Shown piece by piece: positions 51,492-60,992 of a DNA stretch of 64,000 bases (position 1 is the first letter of the stretch; every line of letters begins with the position of its first letter). A program made the translations under genes and the position numbers. The stretch covers positions 1 to 64,000 of the forward strand of contig JANQHF010000008.1 in assembly GCA_028282725.1 (NCBI GenBank). Reading direction: 5' to 3'. The DNA is from Saprospiraceae bacterium (GTDB lineage Bacteria; Bacteroidota; Bacteroidia; Chitinophagales; Saprospiraceae). The notes beneath the pieces were generated by a model. That model was not told where the DNA came from. It searched no databases and saw only the letters and a list, made by a program, of their open reading frames with translations.

Positions 51492-52892
51492 CTACTCTTT
51501 AAAATAGCTGATAATCGATTTTACATCTTTGTGACCGAATATTTTCTCTGTGGTTTCAAATAAGGCAAAGTGATCGTCATAGGATTCGACAAGTGCCTCT
51601 TCCAGCAGGGAAAGACCTCTTTTAATATTGTTTAATCCAATGTGACAGGCTGCCTCGAGATATTGCAGCCGGTAGCTGAATGTGTATTTCTCAGAATTCG
51701 CTATCGCATCAAGTGCTGCCGAATATTCATCCAGGGACATAAGATATAATACATAGTCCTCCCAGTAATTGGATAGTTCTGAACCTTTTTGAGCAGCTTT
51801 TTTCAAATAATAAATAGCTCGGTTTCGATCATCCAATTTGGTATAGCACTTACCGAGAGCGTGGTAGTATTCTTCCACCTCATTTTCGATAGAAACAGCT
51901 TTGCGTAGCACCTTGATAGCACTTCTCCAATCCTGGTTCTCCATATAGCATTTTGCCAGGAGAAAATATGCCTCGTCACTATATGAATCCATTTCTATGG
52001 CTTCAAAAAGCGATCTCTTCGCCTGGTCCACAAGGCCCAGTGCATATTGGCATTCAGACATTGACATTAATAAATCAAACTCAGGTCCGAAGATGGCAAT
52101 GGCTTCAAGATATATTTCCAGGGCCCGGTTATACTTCGTTTGATCCCGGCAAAATTCTGCACAGTCCAGGTATCCGGATTCAAATTGAGGATTGATAATA
52201 TAGGTATATTCGAGAGCCTCAATTGCTTTTTCATATTCCCCGACATTGGCATAAGAGTGCCCGAGGTTATACCAGGCAAGAAAATTATAAGGATACTCCT
52301 CAACGATCAACCTGTGAATTTCAATACTCTCCTGGAAATTCTTGCTTTGCTCTACACTGGCATTCATCAAATAGAGGGCTTCTTCATTTTCAGGATTGAG
52401 ATTCAATACCTTTTTTAAGCACTGAAACATCCTGTCAAACTCCTGAACACTTTCATAGAAGAAAGATTCAGCAATCAGGATATCCTCCAATTCCTGTTTG
52501 GCTGCAAATGCCTTCAGATCTTCGATGAGCATAATGGCCTCATCAAATTCTTTTTGATGTATGTAGATATTGATTTTCAACAATTCCAATTCCAATTCAT
52601 TGGGAGATACTGACTCCGCACGTTCGATGACATCAAATGCCTCGTCCATCAAACCTTGCTTAATGAGTACTCTTGCCTTAAGGATCAAAAAATCGGAACG
52701 GAAGGAATATTGTTTTATCGCTGTCTCAATTACGGAAAGTGCCTGGGTAAATTCTCCCTCTTCCTCGTAATAGGTTATAATTTGCTGAAACTCTTTATCA
52801 TTGAGATACAATGTTTTTCCTTCTTCTTCATTCAATTCATAATCTGAAATCAAACTCAGTAAAGAAGGAGAGAATCTCGTTCTACTATCCAT
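51492..52892 (-). CDS. Tetratricopeptide-repeat protein
   Basis: A 466-residue cytosolic protein formed almost wholly of TPR motifs from about 35 to 440. Examples are NLGHSYANVGEYEKAIEALEY, YHALGKCYTKLDDRNRAIYYL and YFLLAKCYMENQDWRSAIKVL. No signal peptide or catalytic domain is seen. TPR proteins of this length in Bacteroidota usually act as scaffolds in envelope or cell-division processes. No partner is obvious from the neighbourhood. The ATG at 52890-52892 is used. Confidence 0.88.
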   Translation of the reverse strand: MDSRTRFSPSLLSLISDYELNEEEGKTLYLNDKEFQQIITYYEEEGEFTQALSVIETAIKQYSFRSDFLILKARVLIKQGLMDEAFDVIERAESVSPNELELELLKINIYIHQKEFDEAIMLIEDLKAFAAKQELEDILIAESFFYESVQEFDRMFQCLKKVLNLNPENEEALYLMNASVEQSKNFQESIEIHRLIVEEYPYNFLAWYNLGHSYANVGEYEKAIEALEYTYIINPQFESGYLDCAEFCRDQTKYNRALEIYLEAIAIFGPEFDLLMSMSECQYALGLVDQAKRSLFEAIEMDSYSDEAYFLLAKCYMENQDWRSAIKVLRKAVSIENEVEEYYHALGKCYTKLDDRNRAIYYLKKAAQKGSELSNYWEDYVLYLMSLDEYSAALDAIANSEKYTFSYRLQYLEAACHIGLNNIKRGLSLLEEALVESYDDHFALFETTEKIFGHKDVKSIISYFKE

Positions 52893-53312
52893 AGGTTCTA
52901 ACGTAAGGGACTACAATCAGGTGGCTAAGATAACTAATTCACTTCCATTGGGAATTTATGATCATCTTTTTTTTCCACATTATTCCTTATATATTTTACA
53001 TGAAAAAAAGACATTATATGTTTGAAATCCAGCAATTTACATATATGTTAAAATAATTATGAAAAATATCTGTTGTCATAACTCCCTCAATTTCACAAGA
53101 CAATATATTCGCCTAATTATATATCTATTGGCTTTTCAATATGTAATCAAAATGTTTATATGTTGGTAATTCATTTTTATTGACAATTTTGCCAATAAAT
53201 TGGTCGCAAAGAGCGAAGATGGAACTGGAATGACAAGCTATTTTTAACCACATAGTCGTGTTGCATTCTATCAAATCAAATCTCTTTGAGAAATGGATGA
53301 TTATTCAAGATA
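52893..53312. other. AT-rich intergenic region between divergent TPR and acyltransferase genes
   Basis: About 420 bp. It is very AT-rich, with a TATGTTTG at 53017-53024 that fits the -7 consensus but lies about 290 bp before the next gene. An open 36-codon frame at 53059-53169 has no supporting features. No repeat or terminator is found. Confidence 0.5.
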
Positions 53313-53870
53313 ATGATCACTGGAATGATTAGATGTATATCAAAAAAAATCTATCTCGCACTTGGATGGAAATTGGAAGGAAGATATCCAGGCGAAATCA
53401 AGAAAAAAATCATCATCGTTGCCCCACATACTTCAACCATGGATTTCTACATCGGCATCCTTGTAAAATTTTGGTTGGACATTCGGGTGACATTCTATGC
53501 AAAAAAGGAGTTGTTCAAAGGTATACAAGGGTGGTTTCTGCGCTCGATTGGCGGGCGTCCCGTGGATCGATCGATTAAGGGCAATCTCGTAAGCCAGGCG
53601 GTAGCGGATTTCAATAATAAGGACCAACATACGATCCTGCTTACTCCCGAGGGCACAAGAAAAAAGGTGGATCGCTTCAAATCGGGGTTTTACTATATTG
53701 CACACCAGGCTAACGTGCCAATCGTACCGGTTGCATTTGATTTTCAGAACAAGACGATCAAATTTTTTCCGACATATTACGTCAGAGGAGATGGAGCATC
53801 CGAAATAGAAGAAATCAGACAAATGTACAAGGGCATCGTCGGTAAGATTCCGGAAAACAGCATCTTGTAA
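53313..53870 (+). CDS. PlsC-like 1-acyl-glycerol-3-phosphate acyltransferase
   Basis: A 185-residue membrane-associated acyltransferase. The catalytic block is APHTSTMDFYIGI (His-x4-Asp), GGRPVDRS is block 2, and TPEGTRKKVDRFKSGFYYIA is block 3 with the Glu-Gly-Thr-Arg phosphate-binding motif. VPIVPVAFDF is block 4. This short form (185 aa) is frequent in Bacteroidota, where its acceptor (lysophosphatidate or a glycine-lipid) is uncertain. It lies 11 bp upstream of ligA and may be co-transcribed. Confidence 0.85.
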   Translation: MITGMIRCISKKIYLALGWKLEGRYPGEIKKKIIIVAPHTSTMDFYIGILVKFWLDIRVTFYAKKELFKGIQGWFLRSIGGRPVDRSIKGNLVSQAVADFNNKDQHTILLTPEGTRKKVDRFKSGFYYIAHQANVPIVPVAFDFQNKTIKFFPTYYVRGDGASEIEEIRQMYKGIVGKIPENSIL

Positions 53871-53881
53871 TCAGAGGCATT

Positions 53882-55993
53882 ATGTATTCACAAGAACAAG
53901 AGAATAAATTCATCGAGAAAAGCAAGGACTTCATTCAAAAAGAGGTTCAGTCTGCCGATATAGAGCTATTGAGACAGATTATCAGGTATCATGAATGGCG
54001 ATATCACATAAAAAACGATCCGGTCATTGCGGATTACGAATATGATCAGTTGTATAAATCACTGGAGCAGATCGAAGTCAATCATCCCGATCTCGTTGTC
54101 TCTGATTCGCCTACACAGCGTGTAAGCAGTGATTTGTCATCCGATTTCCCTTCTGTGGCGCATATTGTGCCAATGCTTTCCCTCGATAATTCCTATGATG
54201 CGGCAGATTTGCGCAAGTTTGATGAGCAGGTGAGAAAGGCGGCGGGACTTGCACCGGAAGAAGCGATTGAGTATAGCATCGAACCAAAATATGACGGAGG
54301 CAGTGTGGCATTGCTATATCGAAATGATCAATTTTACAGGGCCGCCACGCGAGGCAATGGTGTGGAAGGAGAAGATATCACGCAAAATGTAAAAGTTCTT
54401 CCAACAATCCCGCTCAGGGCCAACTTTTCTAACTATAATATTTACGAGGCCGAATTAAGAGGAGAAGCCGTAATTGCAAAAAAGAGGTTTACCGAATTGA
54501 ATGAGGAAAGAGAATCGAATGGACTTTCTTTATTCGCCAATCCCAGGAATTCGGCAGCCGGAGGTTTGAGGATGAAGAACCCTGTCGAAACCAGAGACAG
54601 GGGAATCGAAATATTCATTTTTCAACTAGGTCATGCAGCCGATGAAAACGGTAATGACCGTCTTGAAGAATTCAACAGCCATTCCATACAATTGAAGATC
54701 CTGGGACAATTGGGATTCAAAATTGAGGACCATGAGGAATTTGTCTGTCGGGACATCGAGTCTGTGATACAAAATGTCACCGCCTGGGAACAGGGACGTG
54801 AAGAATATCCCTATGAAATTGACGGTATGGTAGTTAAGGTGGACAAAAGAGAGATTCAAGAATTATGCGGCTCTACACAACATCATCCCAAATGGGCCAT
54901 TGCTTTTAAATTCAAAGCAAAACAAGCTACGACCGTACTCGAAAAAGTGGAATACCAGGTGGGAAAAATTGGGTCGATTACTCCGGTGGCCAAGGTTACG
55001 CCGACTCAACTCGCGGGTGTAACGGTGTCCTCGATTTCGTTGCACAATGAAGAGTTTATCAAGGGTAAAGATTTGAGAATAGGAGACCGGATCGTTATAG
55101 AAAGGGCGGGTGATGTCATACCTTATATTGTTAAGGCCTTACCTGATTTGAGAAATGGCAGTGAGCTGGAAATAGAATTTCCACAATTCTGTCCGATCAA
55201 CAGTGAAGAAGAAGTCCGGCTTATACGCGTTGAGGGGGAGGCTGCCTGGAGATGTCCCAATTGTACCTGCAGTGCACAAAATCTCCAGAAGATCATTTTC
55301 CACGTTTCCAAGAGTGCCATGGATATCGATGGATTTGGACGCTCTTTTGTCGAGCGATTCTATGAGTTGGGATGGTTACGGGATATAGGTGATGTCTACG
55401 ACCTGGATTACGAAGAGATCGCCAAACTTGAAGGATTCGGAACACGATCAGCACAAAATCTGAAAAAGTCCATTGAAAAGGCAAAGTCCAATTCACTTTC
55501 CAGGCTTTTGCATAGCCTCAGCATTCACCATTTAGGCAAGAAAGCCTCCAGGCTGTTAGCACAGGAAGTAGAATCCGTATTTGATCTTGAGCATTGGACT
55601 ATGGATGATTTCCTGGGGATTAAGGATATAGGTCCCGTCGTAGCTCAGAATGTGATGGAATACTTCTCAAATGAAAATAATATTGTGTTGCTTCAAAAGA
55701 TGGAAAGTTTAGGAGTCAACATGCTTCAGACTTCAGCTGACCGTCCAAAAGTAATTGCAACCGATGCCCCTCTTAAAGGAAAAACCATTCTATTTACCGG
55801 GACCCTGACCAAAATGACCCGAAATCAGGCGAAGGAATTTGCAGAAGAATTAGGGGCCACCAACATCAGTGGAGTGAGCAAGAATTTGAATATTCTCGTC
55901 GCAGGTGAAAAAGCTGGTTCAAAATTGAAAAAGGCTCAGGATTTAGGAACCGTTCAGATCCTATCCGAAGATGAATTTCTTGCATTCAAGTAG
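53882..55993 (+). CDS. ligA: NAD-dependent DNA ligase
   Basis: A 703-residue ligase that seals nicks in DNA with NAD. The Ia domain starts YHEWRYHIKNDPVIADYEYD and the adenylation motif is K136-Y-D-G in EPKYDGGS. The OB domain follows (about 340-420). Zinc finger: residues 437-463 show C437-x2-N440 and C458/C461/C463, so one usual Cys is replaced. Helix-hairpin-helix repeats cover about 480-610, and a BRCT domain the end (PLKGKTILFTGTLTKMTR). It lies in a run with the acyltransferase, rsmI-like, GH3 and recO genes. Confidence 0.94.
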   Translation: MYSQEQENKFIEKSKDFIQKEVQSADIELLRQIIRYHEWRYHIKNDPVIADYEYDQLYKSLEQIEVNHPDLVVSDSPTQRVSSDLSSDFPSVAHIVPMLSLDNSYDAADLRKFDEQVRKAAGLAPEEAIEYSIEPKYDGGSVALLYRNDQFYRAATRGNGVEGEDITQNVKVLPTIPLRANFSNYNIYEAELRGEAVIAKKRFTELNEERESNGLSLFANPRNSAAGGLRMKNPVETRDRGIEIFIFQLGHAADENGNDRLEEFNSHSIQLKILGQLGFKIEDHEEFVCRDIESVIQNVTAWEQGREEYPYEIDGMVVKVDKREIQELCGSTQHHPKWAIAFKFKAKQATTVLEKVEYQVGKIGSITPVAKVTPTQLAGVTVSSISLHNEEFIKGKDLRIGDRIVIERAGDVIPYIVKALPDLRNGSELEIEFPQFCPINSEEEVRLIRVEGEAAWRCPNCTCSAQNLQKIIFHVSKSAMDIDGFGRSFVERFYELGWLRDIGDVYDLDYEEIAKLEGFGTRSAQNLKKSIEKAKSNSLSRLLHSLSIHHLGKKASRLLAQEVESVFDLEHWTMDDFLGIKDIGPVVAQNVMEYFSNENNIVLLQKMESLGVNMLQTSADRPKVIATDAPLKGKTILFTGTLTKMTRNQAKEFAEELGATNISGVSKNLNILVAGEKAGSKLKKAQDLGTVQILSEDEFLAFK

Positions 55994-56009
55994 TCAAGAA
56001 GAATTAGCC

Positions 56010-56711
56010 ATGCCTTCTTTATATATCATACCGTGTTCGATTCATCAGGACGGGAGTGATCATATTCCTCCTGTGGTCAAAAATACCGTGATTGAGCTAT
56101 CTCTGTTCATTGTTGAAAGAACGCGTACGGCCCGCCGATTTCTCAGAAATATCCTGCCAGACTTTCCAATTGATGCATGCACCTTCCTCGAATTGAACAA
56201 GCACGATGCAAAGGCTAGTTTATTGGATATCGAGAGCTTGTTGGAACGAAATCAAAACGTGGGAATGATGAGTGAGGCCGGCACGCCATGCATTGCAGAT
56301 CCTGGTGCATGGGTTGTCAGTCTCGCTCGTCAAAAGGGTTACACCATCCGTGCCCTTACCGGCCCCAACTCTATCATATTGGGTCTGGCGGCTTCTGGCA
56401 TGAACGGCCAGAGTTTTACCTTTCATGGCTACCTGCCGGTTCAAGAACAAAAACTTTCCAAAAAGTTGAAGGAAATCAATGTCTCAGCAATGAAAAAGGG
56501 AACATCTCAAATATTTATTGAAACTCCCTATCGCAATACAAAGTTGTTGAGGAGCATTCAGAAAAATGTACATCCGGAATTGCATTTATGCGTCGCCAAA
56601 AATCTGACGGCAAATGATGAATCTATTCAAACCAGAAAGATCCGGGATTGGAAACCAGAGGCATTGGAAAAGCATCCATGTATCTTTATCATTGGCCAAT
56701 TACAACAATGA
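56010..56711 (+). CDS. rsmI: RsmI-type SAM-dependent methyltransferase (tetrapyrrole-methylase fold)
   Basis: A 233-residue protein from ATG 56010 (MPSLYIIPCSIHQDG); an earlier ATG at 55971 lies inside ligA. The fold is that of tetrapyrrole methylases: VERTRTARRFL, MMSEAGTPCIADPGAWVVSLA and RALTGPNSIILGLAASGMNGQ. RsmI 2'-O-methylates C1402 of 16S rRNA. This short Bacteroidota form lacks the C-terminal domain of E. coli RsmI, and the loop is 'SEAGTP', not 'SDAGTP'. It follows ligA by 16 bp and precedes GH3 by 4 bp, suggesting one transcript. Confidence 0.83.
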   Translation: MPSLYIIPCSIHQDGSDHIPPVVKNTVIELSLFIVERTRTARRFLRNILPDFPIDACTFLELNKHDAKASLLDIESLLERNQNVGMMSEAGTPCIADPGAWVVSLARQKGYTIRALTGPNSIILGLAASGMNGQSFTFHGYLPVQEQKLSKKLKEINVSAMKKGTSQIFIETPYRNTKLLRSIQKNVHPELHLCVAKNLTANDESIQTRKIRDWKPEALEKHPCIFIIGQLQQ

Positions 56712-56715
56712 GTGT

Positions 56716-58233
56716 ATGAGTTCCCCCATGAATTTTGTTGTGCGTTCCTACCTGAGAAAATGGAATAAAGAACTCTCAGATATCAGGAATAATCCATGGA
56801 GAATACAAAGTTTGCAATTGACGGAAATCATCAATTCCAGGTATGTTCGGGCAATCCACGGAGAACAAGCAAAAATTGAATCTTATGAAGAGTTTAAAGA
56901 AACCATTCCAATTCAATTCTATGATGACATCAAAGAAAAGATCCTTGAATTCAAATCCAAAAAAACTATCCGTTGTGAATATTTCGCCCAGTCTTCAGGA
57001 ACGTCATCTGGTGAAAGAAAGTTAATTCCAACTCCTGAAATATTTGTCAAAAGAAATCACCTGAGGGGATCCTGGTACATACTTCATACCCTGTACCAAC
57101 ACGATCGGGAAATGTCGGTGTTCAAGTCTAAGAATTTATTGATTGGTGGATCCATTTATCACAAGTCTGATTCTTCTACAGTCGGAGACGTTTCCGGAAT
57201 TATGCTCAACAGGATTCCGCGTTTCTTTCGACCCTGGTATGTGCCCAGTATTAAAACAGCAGTTCATCCGGATTGGAAATTCAAATTAGAACAAACTGCC
57301 AAGGAGGCTGCTCGAACAAAAAACATTGCCCTTCTAGGTGGTACTCCAACCTGGGTACTGGCTGTCCTCAGAATGATCTTACAAAGATCCGGGAAAGAAA
57401 ACCTGACAGAGATATGGCCCGGATTGAAAGCATACATTCATGGCGGTGTAAATTTTGAACCATACCGAAATCAATTCAAATCTTTGATTCAAAAAGAAGA
57501 ATTCAGATACACAGAAGTTTACAATGCCTCGGAGGGATTCTTTGCCTTCCAGGACCGACCGGTTGAAAGGGGAATGTTGCTGATGTGTGCCTCGGGAGTT
57601 TTTTTTGAATTTATAGAATGGCAGGATTTTAGAAACGGAATCATGGATGCCCATTCGATAGCGGAGGTGTGCACCGGGGAAGACTATGTCATGGTGATTT
57701 CTTCGATCAACGGATTGCTCAGATACGTCCTCGGAGATTTAGTAAGGTTCGTTACGATCGCACCCTTTCGAATCATAGTTACTGGTAGAATTAAAGAATA
57801 TATAAATGCATTTGGTGAAGATCTGGCGCTTTTCCAGGTCGAAGAAGCTTTGAAAGAAATCAACGCTATTCACCAGGTTCATATTCGGGACTTTTCTATA
57901 GCTCCTAAATATTTGAACATCGAGAAAAATGGGTACCACTTCTGGTTTATCGAATTTTACAACGAACCAGAAGATCCGGATCTGTATGCCAGGGATCTCG
58001 ATCGAAAATTATGCGACCTGAATTCGAATTATGCTCAAAAAAGATACGGCCAGATCGCCCTTGATCCATTAAAAATATTCAAACTGAATAAAGGTACTGT
58101 TGACAAGTATTTTCAGCTTCATTCAGTGCTTGGCGGTCAAAGCAAACTCCCAAAAATGAGCAATGATTCGAAGATCCTGGATCGCCTCTATCAAATACAT
58201 CACGCCATACACCAAGATGTTGTAACTTCATAA
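56716..58233 (+). CDS. GH3-family acyl-acid amido synthetase-like protein
   Basis: A 505-residue adenylating enzyme from ATG 56716 (MSSPMNFVVRSYLRKW). The ATP-binding motif is QSSGTSSGERKLIP (motif I), with LLGGTPTWVLAVLRMIL, YNASEGFFAFQD (motif II) and ISSINGLLRYVLGDLVRF (motif III). Bacterial GH3 proteins are related to plant jasmonate/auxin amido synthetases; the substrate in Bacteroidota is unknown. An earlier frame of 34 codons overlaps rsmI and is unlikely to be used. Its position between rsmI and recO is typical of conserved clusters in this phylum. Confidence 0.83.
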   Translation: MSSPMNFVVRSYLRKWNKELSDIRNNPWRIQSLQLTEIINSRYVRAIHGEQAKIESYEEFKETIPIQFYDDIKEKILEFKSKKTIRCEYFAQSSGTSSGERKLIPTPEIFVKRNHLRGSWYILHTLYQHDREMSVFKSKNLLIGGSIYHKSDSSTVGDVSGIMLNRIPRFFRPWYVPSIKTAVHPDWKFKLEQTAKEAARTKNIALLGGTPTWVLAVLRMILQRSGKENLTEIWPGLKAYIHGGVNFEPYRNQFKSLIQKEEFRYTEVYNASEGFFAFQDRPVERGMLLMCASGVFFEFIEWQDFRNGIMDAHSIAEVCTGEDYVMVISSINGLLRYVLGDLVRFVTIAPFRIIVTGRIKEYINAFGEDLALFQVEEALKEINAIHQVHIRDFSIAPKYLNIEKNGYHFWFIEFYNEPEDPDLYARDLDRKLCDLNSNYAQKRYGQIALDPLKIFKLNKGTVDKYFQLHSVLGGQSKLPKMSNDSKILDRLYQIHHAIHQDVVTS

Positions 58234-58248
58234 TCCAGCAAAATATGA

Positions 58249-58569
58249 ATGGATAAAATAGTCCGGCATCTCGCGGATGCTTTGAATAAAGAGTTGGAGT
58301 TAGAAGACAAAGGAACAGTATTATCTGTCGACTCCCTGAAAAGTGCCATTGCTTTCAGGGTGCAGGAATTATTATCGAGCGATCCTTCATTACTATTTAG
58401 TTATTTGTATCGATTGGATGTTTCAGAAACAAAATTGAAAGAGGCTTTGGATCCATCAGGGGGAGATATAGTCAAGGCTATTTCCAAGCTCATTTATAAT
58501 CGTCAATTAGAGAGGGTCAAAACGAAGAATTCATATAAACAATCTACAATTGACGGATGGGACTGGTAG
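58249..58569 (+). CDS. Conserved small protein between GH3 and recO
   Basis: A 106-residue cytosolic protein with helices (VRHLADALNKELELED, LKSAIAFRVQELLSSDPSLLFSYLYRLDV) and a charged tail (STIDGWDW). It lies 15 bp after GH3 and 19 bp before recO. Similar small proteins occur in other Bacteroidota in this position as hypothetical. I recognise no catalytic motif or known domain. Confidence 0.75.
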   Translation: MDKIVRHLADALNKELELEDKGTVLSVDSLKSAIAFRVQELLSSDPSLLFSYLYRLDVSETKLKEALDPSGGDIVKAISKLIYNRQLERVKTKNSYKQSTIDGWDW

Positions 58570-58588
58570 GGCTTATTAAGACGTAAAT

Positions 58589-59308
58589 ATGCTGAAGAGC
58601 ACCGAAGGCATTATTGTAAGAACGGTTAAGTATGGAGAATCTTCGATTATCCTTGACCTCCTGACACCTGAAGAAGGTATCCGGTCATTTATCATGAGCG
58701 GTGTTGGAAAAAGCAAAAACCAGAACTTAGCATCAAAGATCCGGGTCTTGAATCTTGTAACAGTCCAGGCTTACATCAAGAACAATGACAGACTTTCAAG
58801 AATTAAAGAAGTTTCCTACAGTTACATTTATAAATCTATTCCATTTCACGTAGCCAAAAGTTCGATTGCCATGTTCTTGATTGAGGTTTGTCGTAAAGCT
58901 GTGAAGATCAGTTCTGACAGTCAGGCACTCTATCAGTATGTGGTGAAAGGACTGATTCATCTGGACAATCTTGCATCCGGGATTGCGCATTTCCATATTG
59001 GTTTTCTCGTTGGACTCGGTCGACACCTGGGATTTGAGATTAACAACAATTACGATGAAAGTCGTCAATACTTTAATCTTGAGGAAGGATCATTCACTTC
59101 TAAAAGAGGAAGTCATCCGTTGTCATTAGATAGTGAATCAAGTTTTCACCTGTCGCAATATCTATCTAATCAACAATATACCAACTCCAGCAGACTGCAG
59201 AGAAAAGACTTGATCCTTTCGCTGATCGAATTTTATAAATACCACCTGGATGGATTTGGTGAACTCAGGTCTCTTGATGTCCTGATGGCTATCTACGATG
59301 AATCCTAA
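58589..59308 (+). CDS. recO: DNA repair protein RecO
   Basis: A 239-residue RecFOR-pathway protein that anneals DNA and loads RecA with RecR. The N-terminal OB fold begins STEGIIVRTVKYGESSIILDL and continues GIRSFIMSGVGKSKNQ. The helical domain covers about 80-235. The zinc-binding Cys of some RecO are absent, as usual in Bacteroidota. The stop overlaps the end of the convergent beta-barrel gene by 4 bp (59305-59308). Confidence 0.85.
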   Translation: MLKSTEGIIVRTVKYGESSIILDLLTPEEGIRSFIMSGVGKSKNQNLASKIRVLNLVTVQAYIKNNDRLSRIKEVSYSYIYKSIPFHVAKSSIAMFLIEVCRKAVKISSDSQALYQYVVKGLIHLDNLASGIAHFHIGFLVGLGRHLGFEINNNYDESRQYFNLEEGSFTSKRGSHPLSLDSESSFHLSQYLSNQQYTNSSRLQRKDLILSLIEFYKYHLDGFGELRSLDVLMAIYDES

Positions 59309-60195
59309 AACTTGAAACCAATTGAAAGATAAAAACCCAGATTCTTATCGCTATCATTGTTAAAGATCGGAGTCTCATCATCATTAACCCGGGCAAAGGA
59401 ATAGTCGGCTGTATTTCTGGTAATATCCCTGACTCCGTATTCCACCCGACCCATGAGGTATAATCCTCTGTTCAGATAATAAGAAATACCGCCTGCAAGA
59501 CCTAGGTCGATACTGAAAAACCTCCCCTCATCGATGTTAAACTGGTTGAAGTCGTAGGAATTCTCTATACCCCGTAACGTCACATCCTGACCATTGGCCC
59601 GAATCAATATATCCTGGCTGCGCACTCCAAAAATGTCGAATCGAGTGTCTGCATCATCACCGAAATAGTTGAAGTTCAAGCCTTGTCTGAAACTGTGCTC
59701 CTGGCTTGCACCGGGGCCTCCGAATATCAATGTACCCGTGGCTACGGGACTGACTAAAAAACCGATATAACCACCGGCAAAAACTTCGAGCTTGTCCGAA
59801 ACTCTCAGATGCACGGTCTGTGGAAATTGAATGTAGGCATTGGAATGATTCAAGTCTATAAAGGAAGTATCACGAAGAATGATATTTGCCGATCCATCTT
59901 CAGGAGGGAAAATATAAAACCCATTGGGTGTATTCAACTCGTAGGAGGAACCCATCTGGTTGTAAAGCACTTCCGACCTGATGCCAATCAGATCGTTAAA
60001 ATTCCATTGAAAACTCAATCCAAAGTGAAATCCTCCGCTTAATTTATAACTCTCACCAAAATCAGTTTCCAATGGTCCTGTGAACTTATTTTGACCAAGT
60101 CCGGCCCGGATGCCAATATTATATCCTTGTCCCTGGACATTGGCGGCAAGTAGAAAGGCAAACAAAAGTACGGTCAGTCGACAAATATGCGACAT
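59305..60195 (-). CDS. Outer-membrane beta-barrel protein (PorT-like)
   Basis: A 296-residue protein from ATG 60193-60195 (MSHICRLTVLLFAFLLAANVQGQ is a signal peptide). An earlier ATG at 60216 adds seven residues. The mature part shows alternating strands YNIGIRAGLGQNKFTG, YKLSGGFHFGLSFQW, LEVFAGGYIGFLVSP and GFYLSIGFKF with a terminal Phe, typical of eight-stranded OMP_b-brl_2/PorT-like barrels. Function is unknown; the fold serves as structural OMP or adhesin. It converges with recO. Confidence 0.83.
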   Translation of the reverse strand: MSHICRLTVLLFAFLLAANVQGQGYNIGIRAGLGQNKFTGPLETDFGESYKLSGGFHFGLSFQWNFNDLIGIRSEVLYNQMGSSYELNTPNGFYIFPPEDGSANIILRDTSFIDLNHSNAYIQFPQTVHLRVSDKLEVFAGGYIGFLVSPVATGTLIFGGPGASQEHSFRQGLNFNYFGDDADTRFDIFGVRSQDILIRANGQDVTLRGIENSYDFNQFNIDEGRFFSIDLGLAGGISYYLNRGLYLMGRVEYGVRDITRNTADYSFARVNDDETPIFNNDSDKNLGFYLSIGFKF

Positions 60196-60317
60196 AGAAG
60201 AATAATTGAGCGGCAAATATAGATCAATTCATTTTTGGCCCAAATGAACCCTGTTCAATTAAGAATTGATTAAGAGAAATGAAATAAAGATAACCCGGAC
60301 TGATTTTTAATGGAGTA

Positions 60318-60929
60318 TTAGCCCATCTCCGAAACCACTTCAGTAACCTCAGGAACCATTCTCTTCAACATTCCTTCAATTCCCGCTTTCAGCGTCACGG
60401 TGGAAGAGGGGCATCCGCTGCATGAACCTTGTAGAAGAACAGTAACCACGCCTTCGTTGAACGACTGGAATTCTATATTCCCACCATCCATTTCAACAGC
60501 TGGTTTTACATATGTATCAATCAGTTCCTTGATCTTTTTGACGAGTTCGGCTTCTTCACCTGTATATTCATAGGAAACACCTTTTTCTGCTTCAATTGCC
60601 TTCATAGCCTCTTCGAATCCATCCGCCACGATCGACTTTCCATCCGATACGTAATTTTTGATAAACTCCTTGAGTTTGAGCATAATGTCTTCCCAGCTAT
60701 AATTGAATTCCTTCGTTACGGTAATGAAATTATTACAGATATACACACCCTTGACATATGGAAATTGAAATAAGCTGCTGGCTATAGGAGACCATTCCTC
60801 TGCCAGGGATTCATCCCTGAAATCGGCCGTACCCTTATACAGCATTTTATTGGTTACAAATTTCAACGATTCCGGGTTGGGCGTTTGTTCGGTATATAAC
60901 ATAACCGGGCTTTGCGTTTGCGTGTCCAT
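60318..60929 (-). CDS. NifU-family iron-sulfur cluster carrier (Nfu)
   Basis: A 203-residue protein. The N-terminal Nfu_N domain (about 8-95) begins MLYTEQTPNPESLKFV. The C-terminal NifU domain (about 125-203) contains IDTYVKPAVEMDGGNIEF and C170-S-G-C173 in QGSCSGCPSSTV, which holds a [4Fe-4S] cluster at the dimer interface. Nfu proteins deliver clusters to target enzymes. The start is the ATG at 60927-60929; no other suf genes lie in the window. Confidence 0.9.
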   Translation of the reverse strand: MDTQTQSPVMLYTEQTPNPESLKFVTNKMLYKGTADFRDESLAEEWSPIASSLFQFPYVKGVYICNNFITVTKEFNYSWEDIMLKLKEFIKNYVSDGKSIVADGFEEAMKAIEAEKGVSYEYTGEEAELVKKIKELIDTYVKPAVEMDGGNIEFQSFNEGVVTVLLQGSCSGCPSSTVTLKAGIEGMLKRMVPEVTEVVSEMG

Positions 60930-60992
60930 CTTATTGTTTTTACTTATTTTATAAACAATTTCGGAGCCACAAAGATCAAATAAATTCTCAAA

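Noticed and set aside
53059..53169. 36-codon open frame in the intergenic region before the acyltransferase gene.
   Set aside because: No hydrophobic signal, no clear ribosome-binding or promoter context, low-complexity AT composition.
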